DNA from: Mesorhizobium sp. M2D.F.Ca.ET.226.01.1.1
GTDB lineage: Bacteria > Pseudomonadota > Alphaproteobacteria > Rhizobiales > Rhizobiaceae
Direction: 5' to 3'
DNA length: 64,000 nucleotides
NCBI RefSeq assembly: GCF_004022705.2
Contig: NZ_RZOY02000009.1
Location: 248,001 to 312,000, forward strand
How positions within the stretch are numbered: the first letter of the stretch is position 1; every line of letters starts with the position of its first letter. Below, piece after piece: positions 35,794 through 44,963 of this stretch. The notes beneath the pieces were generated by a model. It made no database searches, had not been told where the DNA came from, and was given only the letters and a program-made list of their open reading frames with translations. The translations under genes were made by a program, and so were the position numbers.

Positions 35794-37122
35794 GGCATTG
35801 TCGAACATGGTGGCTGAAGCCTGGTCCTGGTTGAGGAACAGGCCGCGCGGCCAGGCGATCTGCACCACCGCGCCCTCGCCGAGACCGCTGGAATTGCGGA
35901 AATCGATCGTGGCGCCCGACCGTTCCAGCAAGGTCTTGGCAATGAACAGCCCGAGCCCCAGTCCGCCGCCGGCCTCTGTCCCCTGGCGCGTCGACACATA
36001 GGGCTCGCCGATGCGGTCGATGATCTCGGCCGGAAAGCCCGGCCCGTCATCGATGATCGAGAAGATGACCTTGTCACTGTCCCAGCTCCAGCTGACGGTG
36101 ACCGACTTGCGGGCGAAATCGACGGCATTCTCGACCAGATTGCCGAGCCCGTAGATGACGCCGGGGCTGCGCTGGCCGACCGGTTCGGGGCCGATGCGCT
36201 CGCCGGGCCGCAGCCTGATCGAGATGCCGAAATCGCGATGCGGCGCGGTCACCTCCTCGACCAGCGAGGTGAGCGGCATGCGCGACAGATGCGCTTCGCC
36301 TTCCGTGGAAAGGCTGGTCAGCCGTTTCAGGATCTCGCGGCAGCGTTCGCTCTGCGAACGCAAGAGCTTGACGTCTTCGCCGAACTTCTGATCCTTGCCG
36401 AGCGCCTTTTCCATCTCCTTGGCGACGACGGTGATGGTGGCCAAAGGCGTGCCGAGCTCGTGCGCGGCGGCAGCGGCAAGCCCGTCCAGCGCCGACAGAT
36501 GCTGCTCGCGCTGCAGCACCAGTTCGGTGGCGGCGAGCGCGTTGGCGAGCAGGCGCGCTTCCGCCGCGACGCGGAAGGCATAGATGGCGGTGAAGGCGAT
36601 CGAGGCGAAAACCGCCATCCATATGCCGGCGACATAAATGAACGGCATCGGCAGGGGCGAACCTTCATACCAGGGCAGCGGCTGATGGAAGAACACCAGA
36701 AGGGTTGCTGCCACCATGACCGATGCGCCGAGCACCGCGGTCATGCGCAGCGGCAGCGACGCGGCCGAGATGACGACCGGCACGGAAAGCAGCACGCAAA
36801 ACGGGTTGGTCAGGCCGCCGGTCATAAAGAGCAGGCCGGTGAGCTGGATGCCGTCGAAGGTCAGGATGGCGAAGGCCGAGAGCGGCGTCAGGCGGTGCGC
36901 TGCGGGGTAACGGAAGGTGAGCCACAAATTCATCCAGGCCGAGCAGGCGATCAGCGCAAAGCACATCGACACCGGCAGCGGGAATTTCAGCCCATAGGCG
37001 ACGACCAGCACGGCGACGCTCTGGCCGACGATTGCCAGCCAGCGCAGGCGGATCAGCGTGTTCAGCCGCAGCCGCTGGCTTTGCTGGGAATCGGGCGCGC
37101 GCAGGATGTTGATCATCGCCAA
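35791..37122 (-). CDS. actS: Redox sensor histidine kinase ActS (RegB/PrrB family)
   Basis: The 443-residue membrane kinase has about six transmembrane helices in residues 25-190. The ubiquinone-binding loop GGLTNPF lies between helices 3 and 4, and the phospho-acceptor His (about 221) is in AAAAHELGTPLATI. The redox cysteine is in SERCREILKRL, and the ATP-binding G boxes include DDGPGFP and GGGLGLGLFIAKTLLERSG. All RegB hallmarks are present. It signals to ActR. Its TGA is contributed by the adjoining palindromic repeat. Confidence 0.95.
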   Translation of the reverse strand: MAMINILRAPDSQQSQRLRLNTLIRLRWLAIVGQSVAVLVVAYGLKFPLPVSMCFALIACSAWMNLWLTFRYPAAHRLTPLSAFAILTFDGIQLTGLLFMTGGLTNPFCVLLSVPVVISAASLPLRMTAVLGASVMVAATLLVFFHQPLPWYEGSPLPMPFIYVAGIWMAVFASIAFTAIYAFRVAAEARLLANALAATELVLQREQHLSALDGLAAAAAHELGTPLATITVVAKEMEKALGKDQKFGEDVKLLRSQSERCREILKRLTSLSTEGEAHLSRMPLTSLVEEVTAPHRDFGISIRLRPGERIGPEPVGQRSPGVIYGLGNLVENAVDFARKSVTVSWSWDSDKVIFSIIDDGPGFPAEIIDRIGEPYVSTRQGTEAGGGLGLGLFIAKTLLERSGATIDFRNSSGLGEGAVVQIAWPRGLFLNQDQASATMFDNA

Positions 37123-37159
37123 GGATTACAGCCGCGGGACGGGAAACGATAGAGCATCG

Positions 37160-39733
37160 TCAGGTCCCGCGTGGCTTGGCGCGGCTGGTGGCGGCCGCAA
37201 GCAGCGGGTTTTCCGGCCAGACATGTTTTGGATAGCGGCCGCGCATGTCGGTGCGCACATCCGCCCACGAGCCGCGCCAGAAGCCGGGGAGATCGCGCGT
37301 CGTCTGGATCGGCCGGTGCGCCGGCGACAGCAATTCCAGCGTCAACGGCACGGTGCCGTTGGCGATCGCCGGATGGCGGTCGAGGCCGAACAGTTCCTGC
37401 ACGCGGATCGCCAGCACCGGCCACTCGCCGTCATAGCGGATCGGCACGTGGCTACCCGAAGGCGCGTCGAAATGCGTCGGCGCCAACGCATCGACCTTGC
37501 GCTGCAGGTCGTGCGGGACCAGCGCCATCAGTGCCGACGACAGCGTCGCCGGCTTGATGGCCGCGAGGGAGGGATCGCCGGCAAGAGACGGCAGCAGCCA
37601 ATCGTCGAGGCGATCGAGAAGCGCCTCGTCCGAAACGTCCGGCCAAGGCGCGCCAAGACCGCGATGCAGCCAGCCGAGCCTCTGCCGCAGCGTCTCGGCC
37701 TCCTTGCCCCAGTCGAGCAGCGACAGGCCGTGCTCTCGCACGGCGTCCGTTATGGCGCGGTCGGCATCGGCGCCAGACGGCGCCGGCAGCATGCGCTCGG
37801 ACAGCGTGATGGCGCCGAGCCGCGCGATCTCGCGCACCCGCACGGCGCGGCGCTCGCGATCGAAGCTTGTCTCGCGCTTCGTTTCGATACGATCGGCAAG
37901 GGCGGAACGGATATCGGTTTCGTCGACCGACGCGGCGGCGGTGATGCGGGCGTTCTGCGCCTTGCCCTGCAGGTCGGCGACGACAAGCCAGGTTTCATTG
38001 GCCAACGGGTCTACGGCATCGACCATGGCGCCCGAACCGTTGGCGAGCACGAAGCGGCCGCGCTCGCCGCGCGCCCTCGCGACGCGATCCGGCCAGGCAT
38101 GGATGAGGAGCGAGCCGGCGCCCTTACCCTCCCCCTTGAGGGGAGGGTCGAGCCGCGCAGCGGATCGGGGTGGGGTCGGTTCGGGCACGCCATCGACGAC
38201 CCCACCCCGTCGATCACTCTGAGCGTCGCTCAGCGCGCTCGCCGACCCTCCCCTCGAGGGGGAGGGTTTGGCCAGGCGTTCGGCCAATTGCCTAGCGGCG
38301 TTGGCGCGCGGCGATCTTTCACTGTCGAAGCGCATCAGCCGGCGCTCCAGGTCGGCACTGTCGCCGCCAAGCCCACGCTCGGTCAAAAGCACTGCGAGCG
38401 TCGCCGCTTCCCGCGCATGGCCGGTCTTCGCCGCCTCGGCCACCATATGCGCCAGTCGCACCGGCAAGGCCAGCTTGCGCATGGCGGCGCCCACCTCGGT
38501 CAGCCGGCCGGCATCGTCGATGGCATGCAGCGCGCGCAACAGAACCCGCGCTTCGTTGAGCGCCGGCGCCGGCGGCGGATCGAGGAACGACAGGCTCGAC
38601 GGATCGGCAACCCCGAAAGCGGCGCAGTCGAGCAGCAATCCGGAGAGATCGGCCTCGAGGATTTCCGGCGGCGTGAAGGCGGCAAGCGACGCCGTCTGCT
38701 CGGCGCGCCACAGGCGCACGGCCACGCCGGCTTGAGTACGGCCGGCACGGCCGGCGCGCTGGTCGGCCGAGGCCTTGCTGACGCGCACCGTCTCCAGCCT
38801 GGTCAGGCCGCTCGCCGGCTCATAGCGCGGCAGCCGCGACAGGCCGGAGTCGATGACGACGCGCACGCCGTCGATGGTGATCGATGTCTCGGCGATCGAG
38901 GTCGCCAGCACCACCTTGCGGCGGCCCGCCGGCGCTGGCTTGATCGCGGCGTCCTGCGCCTTGTTGTCGAGCTGGCCGTAGAGCCGCACGATGTCGGTGT
39001 CGGCCGCGACATTGCCCGCGAGCCGCTCGGCGGTGCGCTCGATCTCGCGCTGCCCAGGCAGGAAGGCGAGCACGCTGCCCTGCTCGGTGCCCAACGCGGA
39101 GCGGACCGCCCTGGCCATGGCGTCCTCGATCGCCACGCCGCCCGGCCGTTCGTCGTAGCGGATTTCGATCGGGAAGGCCCGGCCCTCGCTTTCGATGACC
39201 GGCGCCTCCGCCAAAAGCTTCGCCACGCGCGCCCCGTCGAGCGTTGCCGACATGACCAGCACGCGCAGGTCGGGCCTGAGCCCGCCCTGCACGTCAAGCG
39301 CCAGCGCCAGACCGAAATCGCCGTCGAGCGAGCGCTCGTGGAATTCGTCGAAGATCACCGCCGAGACGCCCGGCAGGTCGGGATCGTCGAGGATCATGCG
39401 CGAAAGCACGCCTTCGGTGACGACCAAGATCTTTGTCCGCGTCGAGGTCCGGTTCTCCATGCGCATGGCATAGCCCACCGTGCCGCCGGGTTCTTCGCCG
39501 AGCAGTTCAGCCATGCGGCGGGCGGCGGCGCGGGCGGCGAGCCGCCGCGGCTCGAGCAGGACGATCCGGCCCTGCCCCAGCCATGGCGCGTCGAGCAGCG
39601 CCAGCGGCACCAGCGTCGTCTTGCCGGCGCCGGGCGGCGCCACCAGCACCGCGCTGCTGCGCTGCGCGAGCGCTTCGCCGAGTGCCGGCAGCGCGGCTGT
39701 GACCGGGAGCTCCGGCAAGGATTTCGTCGTCAT
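37160..39733 (-). CDS. hrpB: ATP-dependent RNA helicase HrpB with an in-frame palindromic insertion
   Basis: The 857-residue DExH-box helicase has Walker A in VAPPGAGKTTLVPLAL, the DExH box in VIFDEFHERSLDGDFG, SAT in VMSATLDGARV and motif VI in SADQRAGRAGRTQAG. HrpB proteins have an uncertain role in RNA metabolism. Residues of about 489-536 (KPSPSRGGSASALSDAQSDR onward, then PPLKGEGKGAG) are low-complexity. They are encoded by a 141-base palindrome (38127-38267) that keeps the frame. Without it the protein would be about 810 residues, close to the usual length. The insertion lies between the helicase core and the C-terminal domain, where it may be tolerated. Confidence 0.93.
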   Translation of the reverse strand: MTTKSLPELPVTAALPALGEALAQRSSAVLVAPPGAGKTTLVPLALLDAPWLGQGRIVLLEPRRLAARAAARRMAELLGEEPGGTVGYAMRMENRTSTRTKILVVTEGVLSRMILDDPDLPGVSAVIFDEFHERSLDGDFGLALALDVQGGLRPDLRVLVMSATLDGARVAKLLAEAPVIESEGRAFPIEIRYDERPGGVAIEDAMARAVRSALGTEQGSVLAFLPGQREIERTAERLAGNVAADTDIVRLYGQLDNKAQDAAIKPAPAGRRKVVLATSIAETSITIDGVRVVIDSGLSRLPRYEPASGLTRLETVRVSKASADQRAGRAGRTQAGVAVRLWRAEQTASLAAFTPPEILEADLSGLLLDCAAFGVADPSSLSFLDPPPAPALNEARVLLRALHAIDDAGRLTEVGAAMRKLALPVRLAHMVAEAAKTGHAREAATLAVLLTERGLGGDSADLERRLMRFDSERSPRANAARQLAERLAKPSPSRGGSASALSDAQSDRRGGVVDGVPEPTPPRSAARLDPPLKGEGKGAGSLLIHAWPDRVARARGERGRFVLANGSGAMVDAVDPLANETWLVVADLQGKAQNARITAAASVDETDIRSALADRIETKRETSFDRERRAVRVREIARLGAITLSERMLPAPSGADADRAITDAVREHGLSLLDWGKEAETLRQRLGWLHRGLGAPWPDVSDEALLDRLDDWLLPSLAGDPSLAAIKPATLSSALMALVPHDLQRKVDALAPTHFDAPSGSHVPIRYDGEWPVLAIRVQELFGLDRHPAIANGTVPLTLELLSPAHRPIQTTRDLPGFWRGSWADVRTDMRGRYPKHVWPENPLLAAATSRAKPRGT
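38127..38267. repeat. 141-bp palindromic element inserted in frame in hrpB
   Basis: The ends are ACCCTCCCCCTTGAGGGGAG and its inverse CTCCCCTCGAGGGGGAGGGT. The inner inverted arms contain GGGGTGGGGTCG and CGACCCCACCCC. The length is 47 codons exactly. It resembles intergenic mosaic repeats of rhizobia, yet it lies wholly within coding sequence and is read through. Confidence 0.9.
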
Positions 39734-39787
39734 GTCGCCCGCATATCAGCCGGCACCGCCGCCGCGCAACGTGTGAGGTCGGGGCGG

Positions 39788-40678
39788 TCAAAGTCTGGTA
39801 CGTGAAAACGGGTTCCAGCGCACGGTGCCGAGCCTGACCTCTTCGCGCACCATGGTCAGCAGGCCGGACGCGCCGACCGCCGCCAGACCAACCAGCGACA
39901 GCCAGTCGGGATATTCCTGGAAGAACAGCGCGCCGAGGATGACCGCCCAAACGATCTGCGAATAATGCGTCGGCGCGATGCGGTTGGCCGGCGCGTATTT
40001 GACCGCCAGCAATTGCAGCAGCTGCCCGCCGGCGGTGAAGAGGCCCGCTATCATCAGCCAGACCAGTTGCCCGATATTGGGGAGCGAGAACGACGTAGCG
40101 GCCGCGCCGACGCCGTTGAAAACAAGCCCGTAGCCGACCAACGCGCCGAGGATCGTCGTGCGCCTCTCCTGCTGGGCGAGCGAGCGCATCAGGATAACGC
40201 TGGTGGCGGCGAGGAAGGCATTGGCGAAGGCCGCGAGATGGCCGAGATGCAATTCGCGAAAGCCCGGCCGCACCACCAACATGACGCCGACAAAGCCGGC
40301 GACCACGGCGAGCCACCGCCAGGGGCCGACCCTTTCCTTCAGGATGACCGTCGACAGGATGGTGACGAGCAACGGCGCCAGGAAGATCAGCGCATAGACT
40401 TCCGCCAGCGGAATGGTGGTGAAGGCAAAGACGCTGAGCACGCCGGAAGCGATGCCGGCCAAGGCGCGCGCCTGCACTGCCCAAGGCCTTTTTGCGCGCC
40501 AGACGTCGCGCCAGCGTTCGTCCCCGGGCTTGGTGAAGAACAGGAAGCAGCCGGCAAACAAGGTCGAGAAAAAGCCGATCTCGAAGACGGTGAACTGCCC
40601 GCCCAGGCTCTTGATGACGGCGTCGCTGAACGAATAGCTTGCATAGGCGATCAGGGCGAGCAGGATTCCGTTCGGCAC
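39788..40678 (-). CDS. EamA/DMT-family transporter
   Basis: The 296-residue inner-membrane exporter has ten hydrophobic segments in two EamA repeats. It begins NGILLALIAYASYSFSDAVI, the second repeat shows GALVGYGLVFNGVGAAATSF, and FFQEYPDWLSLVGLAAVG lies near the end. Related rhizobial proteins are called S-adenosylmethionine uptake or RhaT-like, but the substrate is unknown. It lies 54 bases from hrpB on the same strand and is divergent from the PIG-L gene with a 24-base gap. Confidence 0.87.
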   Translation of the reverse strand: MPNGILLALIAYASYSFSDAVIKSLGGQFTVFEIGFFSTLFAGCFLFFTKPGDERWRDVWRAKRPWAVQARALAGIASGVLSVFAFTTIPLAEVYALIFLAPLLVTILSTVILKERVGPWRWLAVVAGFVGVMLVVRPGFRELHLGHLAAFANAFLAATSVILMRSLAQQERRTTILGALVGYGLVFNGVGAAATSFSLPNIGQLVWLMIAGLFTAGGQLLQLLAVKYAPANRIAPTHYSQIVWAVILGALFFQEYPDWLSLVGLAAVGASGLLTMVREEVRLGTVRWNPFSRTRL

Positions 40679-40702
40679 TTTTATTCATTCCGGGAGAAAG
40701 GC

Positions 40703-41401
40703 GTGAAGGTACTGGCGCTGGGGGCACATCCCGACGACATCGAGATATTCATGTTCGGTACGCTGGCCGCCTATGCCGCGCAAGGCGCAGAGCTGACTTT
40801 CGCGATAGCCACCGATGGTGCCAAAGGCGGCACGGGCGACCCCAAGGCGCTTGCCCGCTCGCGGCGCAAGGAAGCGGCCAAGGCGGCAGGGCTGCTCGGC
40901 GTCGAGCCGCGTTTCCTCGACTTTCCCGATGGCGCGCTTGTCGCCGATGCCGCGCTTATTGCGGCGCTGAAAGCGCTGATCGGCGAGGTCAAGCCCGACC
41001 TCGCGATCACCCATGCGCCCTATGATTATCACGGCGACCACCGCGCGCTGTCCGACGGCGTGCGCATCGCGGCGTCTTTTACGGTGCCGGTTCTGCATGC
41101 CGATACGCTCGGCGGTACCGGTTTTTCACCGACGCATTATGTCGAGATCTCGCAGCATTGGGACATCAAGGCTGAAGCGATCCGCGCGCACCAGTCGCAA
41201 GGCCCCGAGCATTATGTGCACCGGGCGCGCCTGCAGAACGAGTTTCGCGCCGGCCAGTGCAACGGCGCCTCCGGCGCGCTGGCGGAGGCCTTCCGCTTCG
41301 AGCCGACTTTCCCCTTCGCCGACATACGCGCGCTGTTGCCGCCGGCGCCGGCGATCCGGCCGCTTACGGCAAGCCCCAGCCCTGCCACCGGGGCCGGTTG
41401 A
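40703..41401 (+). CDS. PIG-L/LmbE family zinc deacetylase
   Basis: The 232-residue protein is a likely metal-dependent de-N-acetylase with the signature GAHPDDIEIFMFG (His9, Asp11, Asp12) and the second metal-site segment YDYHGDHRALSDGV. The family removes acetyl groups from GlcNAc-containing molecules. No partner glycosyltransferase is nearby, so the substrate is unknown. GTG 40703 follows GGGAGAAAG by two to three bases. The frame is open far upstream (to 39965), but that part is antisense to the transporter. Proline-rich tail PPAPAIRPLTASPSP. Confidence 0.85.
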   Translation: MKVLALGAHPDDIEIFMFGTLAAYAAQGAELTFAIATDGAKGGTGDPKALARSRRKEAAKAAGLLGVEPRFLDFPDGALVADAALIAALKALIGEVKPDLAITHAPYDYHGDHRALSDGVRIAASFTVPVLHADTLGGTGFSPTHYVEISQHWDIKAEAIRAHQSQGPEHYVHRARLQNEFRAGQCNGASGALAEAFRFEPTFPFADIRALLPPAPAIRPLTASPSPATGAG

Positions 41402-41490
41402 CTGCGGCGGACACAGGTCCGGCGATCATTTCCCAACGATTTCAATGATGCGTTTCGCGATGCTGCGGCGCAGCAACGAATTCGCTTGCG

Positions 41491-41530
41491 TTGTTTAGTA
41501 AAAAGAGCATCACTAAACAAATTACTAAAC
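41491..41530 (+). promoter_or_regulatory. Operator with TTGTTTAGT inverted repeat before the ABC/Dha operon
   Basis: TTGTTTAGT (41491-41499) and ACTAAACAA (41512-41520) form a perfect 9-base inverted repeat with a 12-base spacer, and a third half-site ATTACTAAAC follows at 41521-41530. The spacing suits a dimeric or tetrameric repressor of the DeoR, LacI or ROK type. No such regulator is encoded in the window. The operon's first ATG is 103 bases downstream. Confidence 0.7.
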
Positions 41531-41632
41531 ATCGGCTGCGCAGCGCGCGCCATGTTTGGGCCCTCGGAGGAGCGAGGGTTGAGGGTTCTTGAAACCGTCA
41601 TCCGGACGCGTTTCGCAAATGGGAGGTAAGGC

Positions 41633-42961
41633 ATGAAATCGACCTTGAAACTGGCGTTGGGACTAGCCTCGGCGATCTTTGCGTCGACAGCCGTCTCGAA
41701 TGTCGCGCATGCGGAAGACCTGACGCTGTGCTGGGCGGCCTGGGATCCGGCCAACGCGCTCGTGGAACTGTCCAAAGACTTCACCAAGCAAACCGGCATC
41801 GGCATGAAGTTCGAGTTCGTGCCGTGGACCAATTACGCCGACCGTTTCCTCAACGAGCTCAACTCGCACGGCAAGCTGTGCGATCTGATCATCGGCGACA
41901 GCCAGTGGATCGGCGGCGCCGCCGAGAACGGCCACTACGTCAAGCTGAACGACTTCTTCGACAAGGAGCATATCAGCATGGACGACTTCGTACCGGCGAC
42001 CGTGGTCGGCTACTCCGAATGGCCGAAGAACACGCCGAACTACTGGGCGCTGCCGGCCATGGGCGACGTCGTCGGCTGGACCTATCGCAAGGACTGGTTC
42101 TCGCGGCCCGAGCTGCAGAAGGAATTCAAGGAGAAATATGGCTGGGAGCTTGGGCCGCCCAAGACCTATGACCAGTTGATGCAGATCGCCGAATTCTTCC
42201 AGAAGCGGCAGATCGACGGCAAGACGGTCTATGGCGCCTCGATCTACACCGAACGCGGCTCGGAAGGCATCACCATGGGCGTCACCAACGTCCTCTACGA
42301 CTATGGCTTCGACTATCAGAATCCAAAGAAGCCCTACGAAATGAAGGGCTTCGTCAATTCGGCGGACGCGGCCAAGGGCCTCGAATTCTACAAGAAGCTA
42401 TATGATTGCTGCACGCCCCCCGGGTCGTCGAACGTCTACATGGGCGAATCGGCCGACGCCTTCAAATCGGGCCAGGTTGCCCTGCATATGAACTTCGCCT
42501 TCACTTGGCCCGGTCTCTACAAGGACGAGAAGGTAGGCGGCGACAAGATCGGCTTCTTCGCCAACCCTGCCGGTCCGAAGGGGCATTTCGCCCAGCTCGG
42601 AGGCCAGGGCATTTCTGTGGTCTCCTATTCCGACAAGCAGGAATCGGCGCTGAAATACATCAAGTGGTTCGCCAACAAGGACGTGCAGGCCAAATGGTGG
42701 ACGCTGGGCGGCTACTCCTGTCTCAATGCAGTGGTGAACGACCCCAAGTTCCCCTCCAGCCAGCCCTACGCTTCGACCTTCCTGGAATCGATGGCGATCG
42801 TGAAGGATTTCTGGGCCGAGCCGAGCTACGCCACGCTTTTGCAGGCGATGCAGAAGCGCGTTCATGACTATGTGGTGGCCGACAAGGGTACCGCGCAGGA
42901 AGCGCTCGACAGTCTGGTCAAGGACTGGACGCAGACCTTCCAGGACGACGGCAAGATGTAA
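41633..42961 (+). CDS. ABC transporter substrate-binding protein (sugar/polyol type)
   Basis: The 442-residue periplasmic protein has a signal peptide ending SNVAHA. The mature part begins EDLTLCWAAWDPANALVELS, with the cluster B (CUT1-like) fold, IIGDSQWIGGAAENGHYVKL and ALPAMGDVVGWTYRKDW. It should deliver a small carbohydrate or polyol to the permeases encoded next. The linked dihydroxyacetone-kinase genes suggest a three- or four-carbon ketose or polyol, but this is inferred from context alone. A strong stem-loop separates it from the permeases and may keep its message in excess. Confidence 0.9.
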   Translation: MKSTLKLALGLASAIFASTAVSNVAHAEDLTLCWAAWDPANALVELSKDFTKQTGIGMKFEFVPWTNYADRFLNELNSHGKLCDLIIGDSQWIGGAAENGHYVKLNDFFDKEHISMDDFVPATVVGYSEWPKNTPNYWALPAMGDVVGWTYRKDWFSRPELQKEFKEKYGWELGPPKTYDQLMQIAEFFQKRQIDGKTVYGASIYTERGSEGITMGVTNVLYDYGFDYQNPKKPYEMKGFVNSADAAKGLEFYKKLYDCCTPPGSSNVYMGESADAFKSGQVALHMNFAFTWPGLYKDEKVGGDKIGFFANPAGPKGHFAQLGGQGISVVSYSDKQESALKYIKWFANKDVQAKWWTLGGYSCLNAVVNDPKFPSSQPYASTFLESMAIVKDFWAEPSYATLLQAMQKRVHDYVVADKGTAQEALDSLVKDWTQTFQDDGKM

Positions 42962-42985
42962 GGCTCCTCCCGAGCCCAAACCGCA

Positions 42986-43015
42986 GCGTCCCGTGCCGCC
43001 CTTGGCACGGGACGC
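42986..43015 (+). promoter_or_regulatory. Intercistronic stem-loop between binding protein and permeases
   Basis: A perfect 12-base-pair stem, GCGTCCCGTGCC with GGCACGGGACGC, has a six-base loop and begins 25 bases after the SBP stop. No T run follows, so it is probably an mRNA-stabilising or processing structure rather than a full terminator, as is common after periplasmic binding-protein genes. Confidence 0.75.
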
Positions 43016-43068
43016 AGTTCAGATAAATTCCATTGTCGAGACTTGACGTGACCGAAGCAGGACTAACC

Positions 43069-44016
43069 ATGCTCAATCGGACTGCGGACAACGTTGCCCG
43101 GGCGACCCCGGAGCCGTTGGCCAAGAAGATCCGGGGCATCAGCGACAAGGGCCTCGCCTGGCTGTTCATCTCGCCGACGATCCTTCTGTTGCTTGCCATC
43201 AACATCTTCCCGCTGTTCTGGGCGATCTATTTGTCGTTCACGAACTACCGCGCCAACCGCCCCAACGAGGCGGTGAAGAACCTCGGGCTCGCCAATTACC
43301 AGCGCATCCTCGGCGACCAGGACATCTGGATCGCCATGCAGACCACGGCGCATTTCGTGTTCTGGACGATCCTGCTGCAGACGGTGATCGGCTTCACGCT
43401 TGCGTGGCTGATCGACCGCAAGTTCCGCGGCCATGCCTTCTGGACCACCGTCATCCTGGTGCCGATGATGCTGTCGCCGGCGGTGGTTGGCAATTTCTGG
43501 CGCTTCCTCTACGAGCCGCAGATCGGGCTGTTCTCCTATGTCATCTCCTTCGTCACCGGCATTCCGCCGACGAATGTGCAGATGCTTTCCAATGTCGAGA
43601 TGGCGCCGTGGGCGATCATCATCGTCGACACCTGGATGTGGACGCCCTACGTGATGCTGATCTGCCTCGCAGGCCTGCGCTCCATCCCCGAATACATCTA
43701 TGAGGCGGCCGAGGTCGACCGCGCCTCCAACTGGCGGCAGTTCTGGTCGATCACGCTGCCGATGGCGCTGCCCTTCATCATGCTCGCGGTGCTGTTCCGC
43801 GGCATCGAGAACTTCAAGATGTTCGACATGGTCAATCTGCTGACCGGCGGCGGACCGGGCTCGACCACCGAAGTCGCCTCGATCACGCTGAAGCGGCAGG
43901 CATTCGAAAGCTGGCGCACCGGCTATTCCTCGGCCTTCGCCATCATCCTGTTCGTCGCGGTGTTCGGCCTCGCCAACATCTACGTCAAGGCGCTCAACAA
44001 GGTGAAGCAGAGATGA
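43069..44016 (+). CDS. ABC sugar transporter permease (MalF-like)
   Basis: The 315-residue inner-membrane permease of the CUT1 class has six helices (LAWLFISPTILLLLAINIFP begins TM1). The EAA loop reads YEAAEVDRASNWRQFWSITLP and contacts an ATPase. ATG 43069 with AGGA upstream is chosen over TTG 43033 and GTG 43048. The stop overlaps the start of the second permease (ATGA). Confidence 0.92.
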   Translation: MLNRTADNVARATPEPLAKKIRGISDKGLAWLFISPTILLLLAINIFPLFWAIYLSFTNYRANRPNEAVKNLGLANYQRILGDQDIWIAMQTTAHFVFWTILLQTVIGFTLAWLIDRKFRGHAFWTTVILVPMMLSPAVVGNFWRFLYEPQIGLFSYVISFVTGIPPTNVQMLSNVEMAPWAIIIVDTWMWTPYVMLICLAGLRSIPEYIYEAAEVDRASNWRQFWSITLPMALPFIMLAVLFRGIENFKMFDMVNLLTGGGPGSTTEVASITLKRQAFESWRTGYSSAFAIILFVAVFGLANIYVKALNKVKQR

Positions 44017-44963
44017 GCCTGACCACCGCCCATTCCGTCGTAGCACCTTCGGCAAACTCGAAGCGGATCGCCGGCGTCATCATCGTCGCCTATGCGCTGA
44101 TCTCGATCGTGCCGCTGCTGTGGATCTTCGCCACCAGCTTCAAGACGCCGCCAGATTCGATCGCCTATCCGCCGAAGATCGTCTTCCAGCCGAGCCTGGA
44201 GGGCTATTGCAACCTGTTCACGACCCGCACCAGGCAGACGCCGGAATACATCAATTCGCTGGGGCCGGCGACCGGGGTCTGCGACGAGACCGTGCGCAAG
44301 CGCAACATGGTGATTGCCGGGCCGTCAAACTTCGTGCCGCGCTTCGTCAACTCGCTGATCATCGCCTTCGGCTCGACCTTCTGCGCGGTGTTCCTCGGCA
44401 CACTCTCGGCCTATGGCTTCTCGCGTTTCAAGGTGCCGCTGGCCGACGACCTTTTGTTCTTCATCCTGTCGACGCGCTTCATGCCGCCGATCGCGGTGGC
44501 GATCCCGATCTACCTGATGTACCGCGAGCTCGGCCTGTCCGACACCGCGCTCGGCATGATCCTGCTCTACACCGCGGTCAACGTCTCGCTGGCGGTCTGG
44601 CTGCTAAAGGGCTTCATCGACGAGATTCCGCGCGAATATGAAGAGGCCGCGATGATCGACGGCTATACGCGCCTGCAGGCCTTCTGGCGTACTGTGCTGC
44701 CGCAGGCCACGACCGGCATCGCCGCGACCGCCATCTTCTGCCTGATCTTTGCCTGGAACGAATATGCGTTCGCCGCGCTCCTCACCTCAGGCACGGCGCA
44801 GACTGCGCCGCCCTTTATCCCGACGATCATCGGCGAGGGCGGCCAGGACTGGCCGGCGGTGGCGGCGGGCACGACCATCTTCCTGGTGCCGATCCTCGTT
44901 TTCACCATCCTGCTTCGCAACCAGTTGCTGCGCGGCATAACCTTCGGCGCGGTGCGCAAATGA
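44013..44963 (+). CDS. ABC sugar transporter permease (MalG-like)
   Basis: The 316-residue inner-membrane permease has the EAA loop YEEAAMIDGYTRLQAFWRTV and helix RIAGVIIVAYALISIVPLLW. A large periplasmic loop of about 60 residues, with TTRTRQTPEYINSLGPATGV and two cysteines, follows TM1 and is longer than in MalG. It overlaps the genes on both sides by four bases, so the set is translationally coupled. Confidence 0.92.
   Translation: MSLTTAHSVVAPSANSKRIAGVIIVAYALISIVPLLWIFATSFKTPPDSIAYPPKIVFQPSLEGYCNLFTTRTRQTPEYINSLGPATGVCDETVRKRNMVIAGPSNFVPRFVNSLIIAFGSTFCAVFLGTLSAYGFSRFKVPLADDLLFFILSTRFMPPIAVAIPIYLMYRELGLSDTALGMILLYTAVNVSLAVWLLKGFIDEIPREYEEAAMIDGYTRLQAFWRTVLPQATTGIAATAIFCLIFAWNEYAFAALLTSGTAQTAPPFIPTIIGEGGQDWPAVAAGTTIFLVPILVFTILLRNQLLRGITFGAVRK

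Noticed and set aside
37058..39805. 915-codon open frame on the plus strand
   Set aside because: It is antisense to hrpB over its full length, rich in Arg/His/Gln/Asp with no domain, the usual shadow of a high-GC gene.
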